In this document: positions 43,376 through 51,582 of the stretch, in pieces
Layout: each line of letters opens with the position of its first letter
Position numbering within the stretch: the first letter of the stretch is position 1
Assembly: GCF_002165625.1 (NCBI RefSeq)
Contig: NZ_NGNS01000006.1
Span: 62,001-126,000 of the forward strand
Length of the DNA: 64,000 nt
Source of the DNA: Neiella marina
GTDB taxonomy: Bacteria > Pseudomonadota > Gammaproteobacteria > Enterobacterales > Neiellaceae
Reading direction: 5' to 3'
Made by a program: the position numbers and the translations under genes
Notes under the pieces: generated by a model
Databases searched by the model: none
What the model saw: only the letters and a program-made list of their open reading frames with translations
Told to the model about the DNA's origin: nothing

Positions 43376-44299
43376 TCAATGATCGGCCGCAATCGTTTTT
43401 GGCTGGTCAAACTGTTTGAGCAAATAGGCGATAAACAGCTTCATTCGGGTTGAGTGCTCAATTCGTTGCGGATATACCAACCAGACATCGCGCGCTTCAA
43501 TTTGGTAGTGACTGAATAGCCGCTGTAGTCGGCCATCGCTGACATGTTGCTCTAGTAAATGCTGCGGCGCTCTAACCAAACCATGCCCAGCTAGGCAAGC
43601 TTCAATCAGCACGCCATAATCATTGACGGCAAAGCCGCCATGGGTATCAATCACTATTGCTTCATCGTCGCCACGACGACGCGGCTGCAAACGCCATTCG
43701 CGCCAAGCTGGATGTGACAGGCACTGGTGATGGAGCAAGTCTTCAGGCTCTATTGGCTCTCCGTGCTGTGACAGATACGCCGGAGAAGCGCAAAGCCAGT
43801 GCTCATAACGGGTCAACTGTCTGGCAATCATATTCTCCGGTGGTTGATTGGTAACACGAATAGCAAGATCGTAATTGCGCTTGGCCAAGTCTTCGAGTCG
43901 GTTGCCGACATCAATTTCGAACTCTACTTGTGGGTATTGCTGGCGGAATTCATTGCACACTTGCATCAAGTACGCAGAGCCAAAAAATGCCGGCGCAGTT
44001 ATTTTCAGTAAACCACTGACGGATTCGTCGCTATGACTTAAATCGCGTTCCATATCAACCAGCTTTTGATTGATTTCCAGCATTTGCCGCAGCACTTTTT
44101 GTCCTTCGGTGGTTAATCGCACCTTCCGTGTGGAGCGAATTAGCAACTGAGTTTTTAGCTCGCTCTCAAGCTGATTGATTTGCTGTGACAGGTAACTTCG
44201 AGAGATATCCAATTGTTCGGCGGCTTTGGAGAAACTAAGTAACTCGGCGACCTTGGAAAACAACAGCAGACGTTCCACTCGTTTGTGATTTTTTGCCAT
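43376..44299 (-). CDS. LysR family transcriptional regulator
   Basis: A 307-residue regulator. The N-terminal winged helix-turn-helix is at about 8-66 (FSKAAEQLDISRSYLSQQINQLESEL), and a periplasmic-binding-protein-like effector domain spans about 95-300. It resembles the DmlR/CrgA-like subgroup. The ATG at 44299 is supported by GAGGG upstream; the frame is open to 44380. It is divergent from the aldo/keto reductase at 44475, which it probably regulates, as is usual for LysR genes. The effector is unknown. Confidence 0.93.
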   Translation of the reverse strand: MAKNHKRVERLLLFSKVAELLSFSKAAEQLDISRSYLSQQINQLESELKTQLLIRSTRKVRLTTEGQKVLRQMLEINQKLVDMERDLSHSDESVSGLLKITAPAFFGSAYLMQVCNEFRQQYPQVEFEIDVGNRLEDLAKRNYDLAIRVTNQPPENMIARQLTRYEHWLCASPAYLSQHGEPIEPEDLLHHQCLSHPAWREWRLQPRRRGDDEAIVIDTHGGFAVNDYGVLIEACLAGHGLVRAPQHLLEQHVSDGRLQRLFSHYQIEARDVWLVYPQRIEHSTRMKLFIAYLLKQFDQPKTIAADH

Positions 44300-44337
44300 G
44301 GCAACCCTCAAATGTTGACTTAACACGAAAAGATTGG

Positions 44338-44430
44338 AAGATAATAACTCACTAATCCCCCCCATTGTTTGATATAACAAATTATCTTTTCAATGCTGTT
44401 TGTTTTTCCGCTGGTCTGAACTTCTATAAT
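44338..44430. promoter_or_regulatory. LysR / reductase divergent promoter region
   Basis: AAGATAAT (44338-44345) and ATTATCTT (44391-44398) are perfect inverted arms 45 bp apart, resembling the paired sites bound by LysR tetramers. TATAAT at 44425-44430 is a consensus -10 box for the reductase gene, 45 bp before its ATG. Confidence 0.45.
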
Positions 44431-44474
44431 GGAGACGTTATTTATGCCTTCATGGCAATCTGCGGGAGCGAACG

Positions 44475-45458
44475 ATGCAATACCGACGTCTTGGCCAAAG
44501 TGGCCTTCAAATCAGTGAGTTAAGCCTTGGATCTTGGGTTACATTTGGCAAGCAAGTGAACTTATCTGACGCCAAGAACATCATGGCCCATGCCTATGAA
44601 GCAGGAATCAGTTTTTTCGACAATGCCGAGGGCTACGAAGCAGGCGAATCTGAACGCTTAATGGGACAAGCCATTGCCGAACTCGGCTGGAGTCGAGACA
44701 GCTACGTGGTATCGAGCAAAGTGTTCTGGGGCGGTGAGAAACCTACCCAGCGAGGTTTAAGCCGCAAGCATGTATTTGATGCTTGCCATGCCGCATTATC
44801 CCGACTGCAAGTCGATTACTTAGATCTCTACTACTGCCATCGTCCGGATATCGATACGCCGATATACGAAACCGTTCGCGCCATGCATGATTTGGTCAGC
44901 CAAGGTAAAGTCATGTATTGGGGTACCTCCGAGTGGGGCGCTCAGCAGATCACCGAAGCTTGGGCCATTGCCAAAGCCGAGAACCTCATTGCACCGGTGA
45001 TGGAACAACCGCAATACAACATGCTGCATCGCGATAAAGTTGAAGGCGAATTTGCGCCACTCTATCCTCTGATGGGACTTGGCATCACCAGTTTCTCACC
45101 ATTAGCCAGCGGCCTTTTGACCGGCAAATACCTCGATGGCGTTCCGGCCGATAGCCGCCTTGCTTTGCCCGGCTACGAATGGCTCCGCGACATGTTAATC
45201 GGTGAAAACAACAAACTTGATCAGATTCGTCAGCTTAACGAACTCGCGCAATCGCTCGACATTCCGCTGCATCACTTGGCGTTGAATTGGTGCTTAGCAA
45301 ATCCAAATGTCAGCAGCATTATTCTTGGGGTATCCAAGTTAGCGCAACTAGAAGACAATCTCCAAGCGGTCAGCCACAGTGACAAGTTAACGCCAGCAGT
45401 AATGTCGCAAATAGACGATATCCTAGGCAATAAGCCAGCCGAACCGATCCGTTGGTGA
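44475..45458 (+). CDS. Aldo/keto reductase (Kv-beta / YghZ-like)
   Basis: A cytosolic 327-residue NADPH-dependent reductase. The catalytic set is visible: Asp and Tyr in FFDNAEGYEAGESE (about 49-55), Lys in VVSSKVFWGG (about 83) and His in LYYCHRPD (about 119). The GLSRKHVFDACHAALSRLQVDYLDLY stretch and the 327-residue length place it with the AKR6/7 (voltage-gated potassium channel beta subunit-like) group. The GGGAG ribosome site precedes the ATG. It is divergent from a LysR regulator. The MDR reductase follows on the same strand after 106 bp and might be co-expressed. Confidence 0.94.
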   Translation: MQYRRLGQSGLQISELSLGSWVTFGKQVNLSDAKNIMAHAYEAGISFFDNAEGYEAGESERLMGQAIAELGWSRDSYVVSSKVFWGGEKPTQRGLSRKHVFDACHAALSRLQVDYLDLYYCHRPDIDTPIYETVRAMHDLVSQGKVMYWGTSEWGAQQITEAWAIAKAENLIAPVMEQPQYNMLHRDKVEGEFAPLYPLMGLGITSFSPLASGLLTGKYLDGVPADSRLALPGYEWLRDMLIGENNKLDQIRQLNELAQSLDIPLHHLALNWCLANPNVSSIILGVSKLAQLEDNLQAVSHSDKLTPAVMSQIDDILGNKPAEPIRW

Positions 45459-45564
45459 TCGATGTTGTGATGTAACGGCTGCACAATCATCGAGCTAAAT
45501 TGGTATAACGGGCATCCTTGGGTTAACTTCAAAGGTGTCCTGCCATTCTCGCCGAGGATCTGCC

Positions 45565-46548
45565 ATGCAAGCCGTTAGCTACAGCCCTGAAGACGATCTG
45601 TTTCATCTGCGCGAACTACCTACGCCACAACTAGAAACCGAATACGATGTGTTGGTCACGGTGCAAGCCGTTGGCCTGAATCCGGTCGATAGCAAAATCA
45701 ATTTGTGGCAAGGCATGGTGGCCGGTATGACCAATGAATTTGTCGGCGGCCTTGATGTAGCAGGAGAAATTGTCGCCAAAGGAGACGCCGTCACTTGCTG
45801 GCAAGTCGGCGACAAAGTGCTCTATCACGGCAATATGCGCCGTCATCATGGCGGTTTTGCCGAATTCGCCGTTCATGACAGCAGAACCTTGACGCCTTTG
45901 CCCAATGTCACACCAGAAGTCGCTGCCGCAACCCCTTGCGCCGCATGGACCGCTTGGCGGGCATTGGAAAAACTGTCAGCCCGAGGTGCCGATAGCATCC
46001 TTATCACTGGAGGCTCTGGCGGCGTAGGAGGCTTCGCCATCCAACTCGCTCAGCATTTTGGTATTGGCCAAATCATCACTTCTTGTTCAGCAGCCAACCA
46101 TCCTTATGTGAAATCTCTCGGCGCTGATATCACCATCGATTACCACCAGCAAGATATCGTCACTAGCGTCCTGCAAGCGACCAATCAGCAAGGCGTCGCC
46201 ATCGCTATCGACTGCGTCGGTGGCGACAATGAAGTGAAGTGCGCTAACAGCTTACGCTTTGATGGTCAGTTGGTGGAATTGGTCCAAACTTGCCAGCCGA
46301 ACAATTATCAAGATGCGTTTTTACGAGGGATTGGTTGCCATCAGTTGAGCTTAGGCTCTGGCCATGTTCAGGGTGATTTTGGTCGCAATAGCATCGTCAC
46401 CGCTGGATTAGCCGTCAATCAATTACTCGCCAACCAAACCATTACGGTACCGAAACTGACAACTCTCAAGCTGGCGGATATTCCTGAAGCATTAATGGCA
46501 ATGAGAAAGCAGCGAACGGTGGGAAAATTGGTTGCAGTATTGACCTAA
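45565..46548 (+). CDS. Zinc-independent MDR / quinone oxidoreductase-like protein
   Basis: A cytosolic 327-residue medium-chain dehydrogenase/reductase. The N-terminal GroES-like domain has GLNPVDSKIN and GGLDVAGEI and lacks the zinc-binding cysteine/histidine pattern of true alcohol dehydrogenases. The Rossmann fold has the glycine motif ITGGSGGVGGFAIQLA near residue 152. This places it with quinone oxidoreductase or enoyl-reductase-like members. The ATG at 45565 with GAGGATC upstream is preferred over a GTG at 45535. Physiological substrate unknown. Confidence 0.9.
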   Translation: MQAVSYSPEDDLFHLRELPTPQLETEYDVLVTVQAVGLNPVDSKINLWQGMVAGMTNEFVGGLDVAGEIVAKGDAVTCWQVGDKVLYHGNMRRHHGGFAEFAVHDSRTLTPLPNVTPEVAAATPCAAWTAWRALEKLSARGADSILITGGSGGVGGFAIQLAQHFGIGQIITSCSAANHPYVKSLGADITIDYHQQDIVTSVLQATNQQGVAIAIDCVGGDNEVKCANSLRFDGQLVELVQTCQPNNYQDAFLRGIGCHQLSLGSGHVQGDFGRNSIVTAGLAVNQLLANQTITVPKLTTLKLADIPEALMAMRKQRTVGKLVAVLT

Positions 46549-46599
46549 ACAATCAGAGGCGACAGCTATCGCCCCTGATTATCACTCAAGTGATCACGG

Positions 46600-46998
46600 T
46601 TATGATAACCCTAAATCAATCGCGGCTTGAGCAAGGCTTGCATCATCCTCTTCGCTCATACCACTAATGCCAATAGCGCCAACGACCTGACCATCAATCG
46701 CAATCGGCATGCCGCCACCGATGCCGGTGAATTTGGGGTCACTCCAATATCCTAAATCCTTGCCAGTTTGCTGCGCCCATTGGGCTAAATTAGCGGTTGG
46801 CTGTCGATCGCGCGCCGCGGTATACGCTTTGTTTTGCGCCAACACCCCAGCGTGAAAGGCCACTCCATCCATTTTGCCGTAACAAACCAGCTCGCCATGA
46901 GCATCAACCACTGCGACAGCAACGGCCACTTGTTTGTCGGCAGCAAGCTTTAACGCCGCGTGATACACAGCTTGGGCTTGAGAAAACGAAATATCCAT
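46600..46998 (-). CDS. GlcG/HbpS-like (DUF336) protein
   Basis: A 132-residue cytosolic protein of the GlcG/HbpS family, of which some members bind haem or modified cobalamin and others accompany glycolate or diol metabolism. Family features are VAVAVVDAHGELVCYGKMDG (about 25-45), the AQNKAYTAA helix near 54, and the glycine-rich GGGMPIAIDGQVVGAIGISG (about 92-112). The start lies 5 bp after the stop of the M14 carboxypeptidase gene, so the two are co-transcribed. Biochemical role unknown. Confidence 0.9.
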   Translation of the reverse strand: MDISFSQAQAVYHAALKLAADKQVAVAVAVVDAHGELVCYGKMDGVAFHAGVLAQNKAYTAARDRQPTANLAQWAQQTGKDLGYWSDPKFTGIGGGMPIAIDGQVVGAIGISGMSEEDDASLAQAAIDLGLS

Positions 46999-47003
46999 GG
47001 CCG

Positions 47004-48140
47004 TTATCCTTTGTTCAATACACTGCGCGACTGGTAGATCGCATTGACACAGGCTTCACCTAGACGCATACAACGCTCTGGCGACCAACCCTGTTCATAG
47101 TCTGGCGTTTCCACCGTATCTTTGAACGGCATCTCCAAGGTCATGGCCAAACAATCAAAACGCTCGGCGATATTGTTGGTGCATACGGTCATATTGGCTT
47201 GACCTGGCTCATCTTTGTCATAGCCAAATTGAGTTTGAAAGTCAGGACTCGCTTTGACCAGCTCCGCTTGGAAGTGGTCAAGTTGCTGCTGCTTGAATTC
47301 GTTCCAACTCGGAATCCCTTCTGCACCAGCAATAAAGTTGTATGGCAAGGCTTCATCACCATGGACGTCTAAACAAAAATCGACACCTGTTTGCTTCATT
47401 CGTTCGAGCACATGAAACACTTCTGGGCTGCGTTCCAAGCTTGGCTCAAGCCATTCGCGGTTGAGGTTAGCGCCAGCGGCATTGGTTCGGAGGTGACCCC
47501 GGAACGAGCCGTCAGGGTTCATGTTGGGCACGACATAAAACGTCATTTGATCTCGTAGTTCACGAGCGACCGGATCAGTGCCATCTAGCATCCGCGCCAA
47601 GAACCCTTCCATCCACCACTCCGCCATAGTTTCACCGGGGTGTTGCCGAGCAATGACCCAGCACTTGAGCTTGCCATCACGCTCATCACCAATCGTCAGC
47701 AGATCCATGTCACGGCCATCGACAGTGCGACCAATGACTTCTACTTCGCAATCACCAGTATCAGCAGCCCAGGCCACTAGATCGCTGTGACGTTCCATGG
47801 AGTAAGGCGCGAAGTAAGCAAAGTAAATGCTATTGAGTTCAGGCTCATGATCAATAATCAGTTTGCCATCTTCGAACCGGCTGTTGACCCGGAACCAGTT
47901 CTCACGGTCATAAGAAGCAACCGCTCGGTAGTCATTCCAGCCCTCAACATAAGAACACTCGCCAGCATTCTCGATCACCAAGCGGCACGGCGTGTTAGCA
48001 GCTCCGGATAGACGAAAATGGAACCACTGCAAGAATTCTGCTGCTCCGTCTTGTCGAATGCTCAAGCGGATATTTTGTGGATCTTGGCAGTCGTGGCATT
48101 CGATGTTGCCACTATCAAAGTGACTGGAGATACGGATCAT
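47004..48140 (-). CDS. M14 family zinc carboxypeptidase (cytosolic carboxypeptidase-like)
   Basis: A 378-residue metallocarboxypeptidase without a signal peptide. An N-terminal beta-sandwich (about 1-125, typical of the CCP/M14D branch) precedes the catalytic domain. Zinc ligands are in ARQHPGETMAEWW (His and Glu, about 165-170) and LDVHGDE (His, about 260), and the catalytic Glu is in LTLEMPFKD type sequence near residue 340. CCP-family enzymes remove C-terminal or side-chain glutamates in eukaryotes; bacterial substrates are unknown. The ATG at 48140 is chosen over an open frame to 48242. It is the first gene of a pair with the GlcG-like gene. Confidence 0.9.
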   Translation of the reverse strand: MIRISSHFDSGNIECHDCQDPQNIRLSIRQDGAAEFLQWFHFRLSGAANTPCRLVIENAGECSYVEGWNDYRAVASYDRENWFRVNSRFEDGKLIIDHEPELNSIYFAYFAPYSMERHSDLVAWAADTGDCEVEVIGRTVDGRDMDLLTIGDERDGKLKCWVIARQHPGETMAEWWMEGFLARMLDGTDPVARELRDQMTFYVVPNMNPDGSFRGHLRTNAAGANLNREWLEPSLERSPEVFHVLERMKQTGVDFCLDVHGDEALPYNFIAGAEGIPSWNEFKQQQLDHFQAELVKASPDFQTQFGYDKDEPGQANMTVCTNNIAERFDCLAMTLEMPFKDTVETPDYEQGWSPERCMRLGEACVNAIYQSRSVLNKG

Positions 48141-48334
48141 GGGAGTCTCTCTTATTGTTGATTGGAAGGCAGGGCCAGTTACAACTACCCGTCGAGTATA
48201 GACGGCGAATTGCGGCCACAAAGCAGAACCTGATTGTGCCATTCACAATACGGCTGTAAACCGCACTCAGGTCATTAGCAAGGCCTTGGATGCAAACAAC
48301 TATTTACAACAACAGCGAGTCAGCCAACGTTGCT

Positions 48335-49165
48335 TTATGTTCGAGCATTAGTCATCAAGGGAGACTGATAATCCGCTAGCTCACCTTGTAGTAACGGGTT
48401 ATGAAGATTGATAGCCCGCCGTTGGTGAATGTTCAACTGACCGACAGGAAAACCATAATAGTCGTCGAAACACTGCTCCAATACGCCGTTGCCAGCGATT
48501 TCATTGAGCCCTGCACGAATCATATCGGCGAGAGCAAGTTGGTTCGGCGCAACGTAAAACACCAGTGGAAAGGGATAATAGAGCATTAGAGTCGGCTCAA
48601 TGATTAGCTCTGGATCGTCACCGGCCATGTTTTGATAGATATCGAGAATTTCATTGGCGCCCAGCGATACATAATCAAATTCATCGCACTTAAGTCGCTC
48701 AAAGATCTGTTCAAAACTGCCACGCTCAACCACGTGACAGCCATTGGCTCTAAACAACTCAGCATCTGCCCAAGTTGCTGGAATACCAGCCCGCAGTGGT
48801 TTGAGATCAGCTAAGCTGTGAATGTTGCTAAATTGCGCCAATCGTTGGCGCTTGATAATAAGCAACCGCAGGCCCAACAAACCTTTCGCAATCGGCTGCT
48901 CAATGACGACTTTAGCGCGCCCGGCGAACTTTGAATTGCCAGCAACCGTCACCGTCAGATCAGCATAGCCATTGAGTACATTGCCCTCATCATCGGCTTT
49001 AGGCAAAGCAGTCACATCATTGTCGATATGCCAAGGTTGATCCCCCCAGGTACGAGAAATTTCGGTGATCACCTGTAGCTCGTGCTGCTGGCGGACGAGC
49101 GATTTGTTGCCATTCCAAAACTTTAACTGATGCACTAGTGACGTCCTCAAAAACGAGGGCGACAT
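48335..49165 (-). CDS. Periplasmic-binding-fold (SBP type 3-like) protein without signal peptide
   Basis: About 276 residues. The pattern (GLRLLIIKRQRLAQFSNIHSLADLK, then a WADAELFRANG segment and FDYVSLGANEILDIYQ) matches solute-binding-like domains of the family-3 fold common in Alteromonadales. No Sec signal or lipobox is visible from any start, so it may be a cytosolic sensor or a truncated gene. Start choice is unclear: a TTG at 49192, ATG at 49171 and ATG at 49165 are all in frame and none has a good ribosome site. A 14-bp palindrome overlaps the two upstream candidates. It follows the FUSC gene closely on the same strand. Confidence 0.6.
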   Translation of the reverse strand: MSPSFLRTSLVHQLKFWNGNKSLVRQQHELQVITEISRTWGDQPWHIDNDVTALPKADDEGNVLNGYADLTVTVAGNSKFAGRAKVVIEQPIAKGLLGLRLLIIKRQRLAQFSNIHSLADLKPLRAGIPATWADAELFRANGCHVVERGSFEQIFERLKCDEFDYVSLGANEILDIYQNMAGDDPELIIEPTLMLYYPFPLVFYVAPNQLALADMIRAGLNEIAGNGVLEQCFDDYYGFPVGQLNIHQRRAINLHNPLLQGELADYQSPLMTNART

Positions 49166-49170
49166 GATCA

Positions 49171-49184
49171 TGTAAGCGCTTACA
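49171..49184. promoter_or_regulatory. LacI-type operator palindrome TGTAAGCGCTTACA
   Basis: A perfect 14-bp palindrome with the central CG and the TGNAA…TTNCA arms of LacI/GalR-family operators. It lies just before or within the first codons of the SBP-like gene, where a bound repressor would block that gene's transcription. Confidence 0.5.
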
Positions 49185-49222
49185 GAGATCAACTATTTAG
49201 ATCAAATTGTTTGAACTCTGCA

Positions 49223-51358
49223 TCAGTTGATTTGGGTTGCCAGCTGCCAGTCATCCTGTCGCAATAGTAATTGTCGGATTTGCTCAATGTTCTCATTGAG
49301 CCGCAACAACTGAAAGGTAACCATCAAATCAGGGCCTGTTAGCGTTGATGTCAATTGTGAAAGTCGTTGTGACAATTCTCGATGATCAGTCTGACTGCCT
49401 ACCAAAGGTTTACTCAGCAGTACCGCTTCCAATTGCTGTAATTGTTGACCTAAGCGCTGTCCAATCTGAGCGATTAGCGGCAAAGCTGTATCTGAATCGA
49501 CCGTACCGCGATGCGATGCCAGCGCAGATAGATGAGATAAGTAAGCGTGTAGCCGGCCAGTCAACAAATACAAGGTACTCGCTTCTGACTGCTTGGTTCT
49601 TGGCTCTGCCAATAGCGCTTGCCAATGTTCAACCAATGTCGCTTCGCTGACGTGAGCGTGAAATCTAGCTAGCCGATACTCTTCGTTTTCGTGGCGTTGT
49701 TGGCTTAAGTATTGTTGGAAAATGCTCGACTGGTAGGCTCCCAGCGCTTTAATACTGGTTGCGACAACTCGTCGCGAACGCTGCTGCAACCAATCAGGCC
49801 ACAAGTATCGCAATGCCAGGTACACTAAGGCTGCTGCGCAGACAGTGATTAAGATCCGCTTGACGAACAGCGCTTCGGCATCCAAACCATAGAATTGCAA
49901 CAGAATGGCGACGTACACCGAGACACAGCCAACAGCGACCGAGTAACGCTGCTGCAAATACCAAAAGAATATGAACTTGGCGAGCACCGCAATGACAATG
50001 AGTGCCGCTGCCGGTAGAGCCAACCAATACAACCCCGTGGCGATTGCAATACCAGCGAGAGTGCCCACTATTCGTTGCAATAAGCGCTGCTTAGTTTCTG
50101 AAAATGTTGGTTTGGTGATAAATAGAATCGTTAGAAGCAGCCAGTAGTTTTGGCTATCAGCTGGTAGCAGTTGAATCACGCCATAGCCGACCAACATGCA
50201 ACAGGCCATCCGTGTCGCATGACCGAATAACGGCGTCCCCGAGTTCACGCACAGCCGCCAATAATCACGCCATTTCAGCTTACTCTGTTCAGAAAACAGG
50301 AAGTCTTCTTTGGGAAATGGCACCTGCCGTTCTGTTAGCTCAGCCACTTTAGCCAGGTTGGTCAACAGAAACCTTAATTGACTACCACATTGAGAGCTAA
50401 ACACCTGACGCTTAGCCAACCGTTCAACACTTTGTTCAAGCTTGGCCAATTCATCCGCCACCGCATCGTCCATCTGGTAGCTTTGCAGCGCTCGATAGCG
50501 CGGCTGTCGCAACATGCGTTTCGACAAACCAACCATCACCCGCTGAATTCGGCTCGGCAACGACGTATCAGCCAACTCCTCGCGCAATTCCTGATACAAC
50601 AAATGCGACGAGCTCAAGCGTTCCAACAATACCTGTGCTTTGAAGAATTGGGCCAGATAACCGGATTGATGGTTGGCGGTGAGGTTTTGATTTTGCCGAA
50701 CAATGAGTTGCTGACGGACATTGGCCAGAGCCATAGAAGCTTGCGCGCCAATCTTTGCCAGTCGCAAACGCAGTTCCGCAGGATCAGTGCCATCGTCAAA
50801 GAAGCGTGCCTTGAGGAGTTGGTACTTGGCCAGCGTCGAGAACAATTGGCGGCTATCGTGTTCCAAATTGAAGTTGGGCAACACTAAATGAACGGCACTG
50901 GAAAGGACGAAATAGCTCAAAGAGCCACCTACCAACATGACAGGTAACCACTCGGGCTGCTGATGATGGTTGTAGCTAAGCATGGTAAACACGGCGATGT
51001 TCAAGGCACCAAAGCTAATTCGGCCAAACCTAGGGCCAAATGCACTAGCCATCAGCAACATGTATGTAGAAATACCGAGGCCAGCGGCAAACAGCCATGG
51101 TAGGTGGTACAAAACAACCACAGAGGCCGATGCCAGACCAAAGCTGACCAACATCGACAATAGCGTCACCCAGCGTTTGGCATATTGACTGGGATGATCA
51201 GACAAGGCGGCAGCCGACACCCCCATCGACATGGCACTCATGACAACAAGATTGTCGTGCACCAGTCCCCAAAGCAGAAAGCCAGCAGTCAGCAAGCTTG
51301 CCTTTATCGCCGCAATAAACCACGGCGAGCGTGTTGAAGGGGGAGAAAAATATGCCAT
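49223..51358 (-). CDS. FUSC-family inner membrane protein (YccS/YhfK-like)
   Basis: A 711-residue protein with two blocks of membrane segments (about 15-165 and 390-510), each followed by a long, helical cytoplasmic region (about 165-390 and 520-711). This is the arrangement of FUSC/YccS proteins, a group that includes the aromatic-acid efflux component AaeB and fusaric acid resistance proteins. The second half has the motif NYWLLLTILFITKPTFSETKQRLLQRIVGTLAG, diagnostic of the family. The ATG at 51358 gives the expected N terminus; AGGAGG lies 14 nt upstream and the frame is open to 51442. No adjacent membrane-fusion gene is present. Substrate unknown. Confidence 0.92.
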   Translation of the reverse strand: MAYFSPPSTRSPWFIAAIKASLLTAGFLLWGLVHDNLVVMSAMSMGVSAAALSDHPSQYAKRWVTLLSMLVSFGLASASVVVLYHLPWLFAAGLGISTYMLLMASAFGPRFGRISFGALNIAVFTMLSYNHHQQPEWLPVMLVGGSLSYFVLSSAVHLVLPNFNLEHDSRQLFSTLAKYQLLKARFFDDGTDPAELRLRLAKIGAQASMALANVRQQLIVRQNQNLTANHQSGYLAQFFKAQVLLERLSSSHLLYQELREELADTSLPSRIQRVMVGLSKRMLRQPRYRALQSYQMDDAVADELAKLEQSVERLAKRQVFSSQCGSQLRFLLTNLAKVAELTERQVPFPKEDFLFSEQSKLKWRDYWRLCVNSGTPLFGHATRMACCMLVGYGVIQLLPADSQNYWLLLTILFITKPTFSETKQRLLQRIVGTLAGIAIATGLYWLALPAAALIVIAVLAKFIFFWYLQQRYSVAVGCVSVYVAILLQFYGLDAEALFVKRILITVCAAALVYLALRYLWPDWLQQRSRRVVATSIKALGAYQSSIFQQYLSQQRHENEEYRLARFHAHVSEATLVEHWQALLAEPRTKQSEASTLYLLTGRLHAYLSHLSALASHRGTVDSDTALPLIAQIGQRLGQQLQQLEAVLLSKPLVGSQTDHRELSQRLSQLTSTLTGPDLMVTFQLLRLNENIEQIRQLLLRQDDWQLATQIN

Positions 51359-51582
51359 TGGACGACTGCCAAACCTCCTAGAGCCATCGTGGTACGAATA
51401 AAATGACACAAAACTGTGATCTATGTAACACAAATAAACCACAAAACAAATGAGGTCACCGGCTAGTTATGCACATTTATCCATAAGTGGATGATTAATT
51501 ACCAAAATGTGACATGGTCATTCGACATTCCCCGAGCCTCAGCAATTAATTAGTAGTAACCCTATTTGTTGAAGGTTATTCG

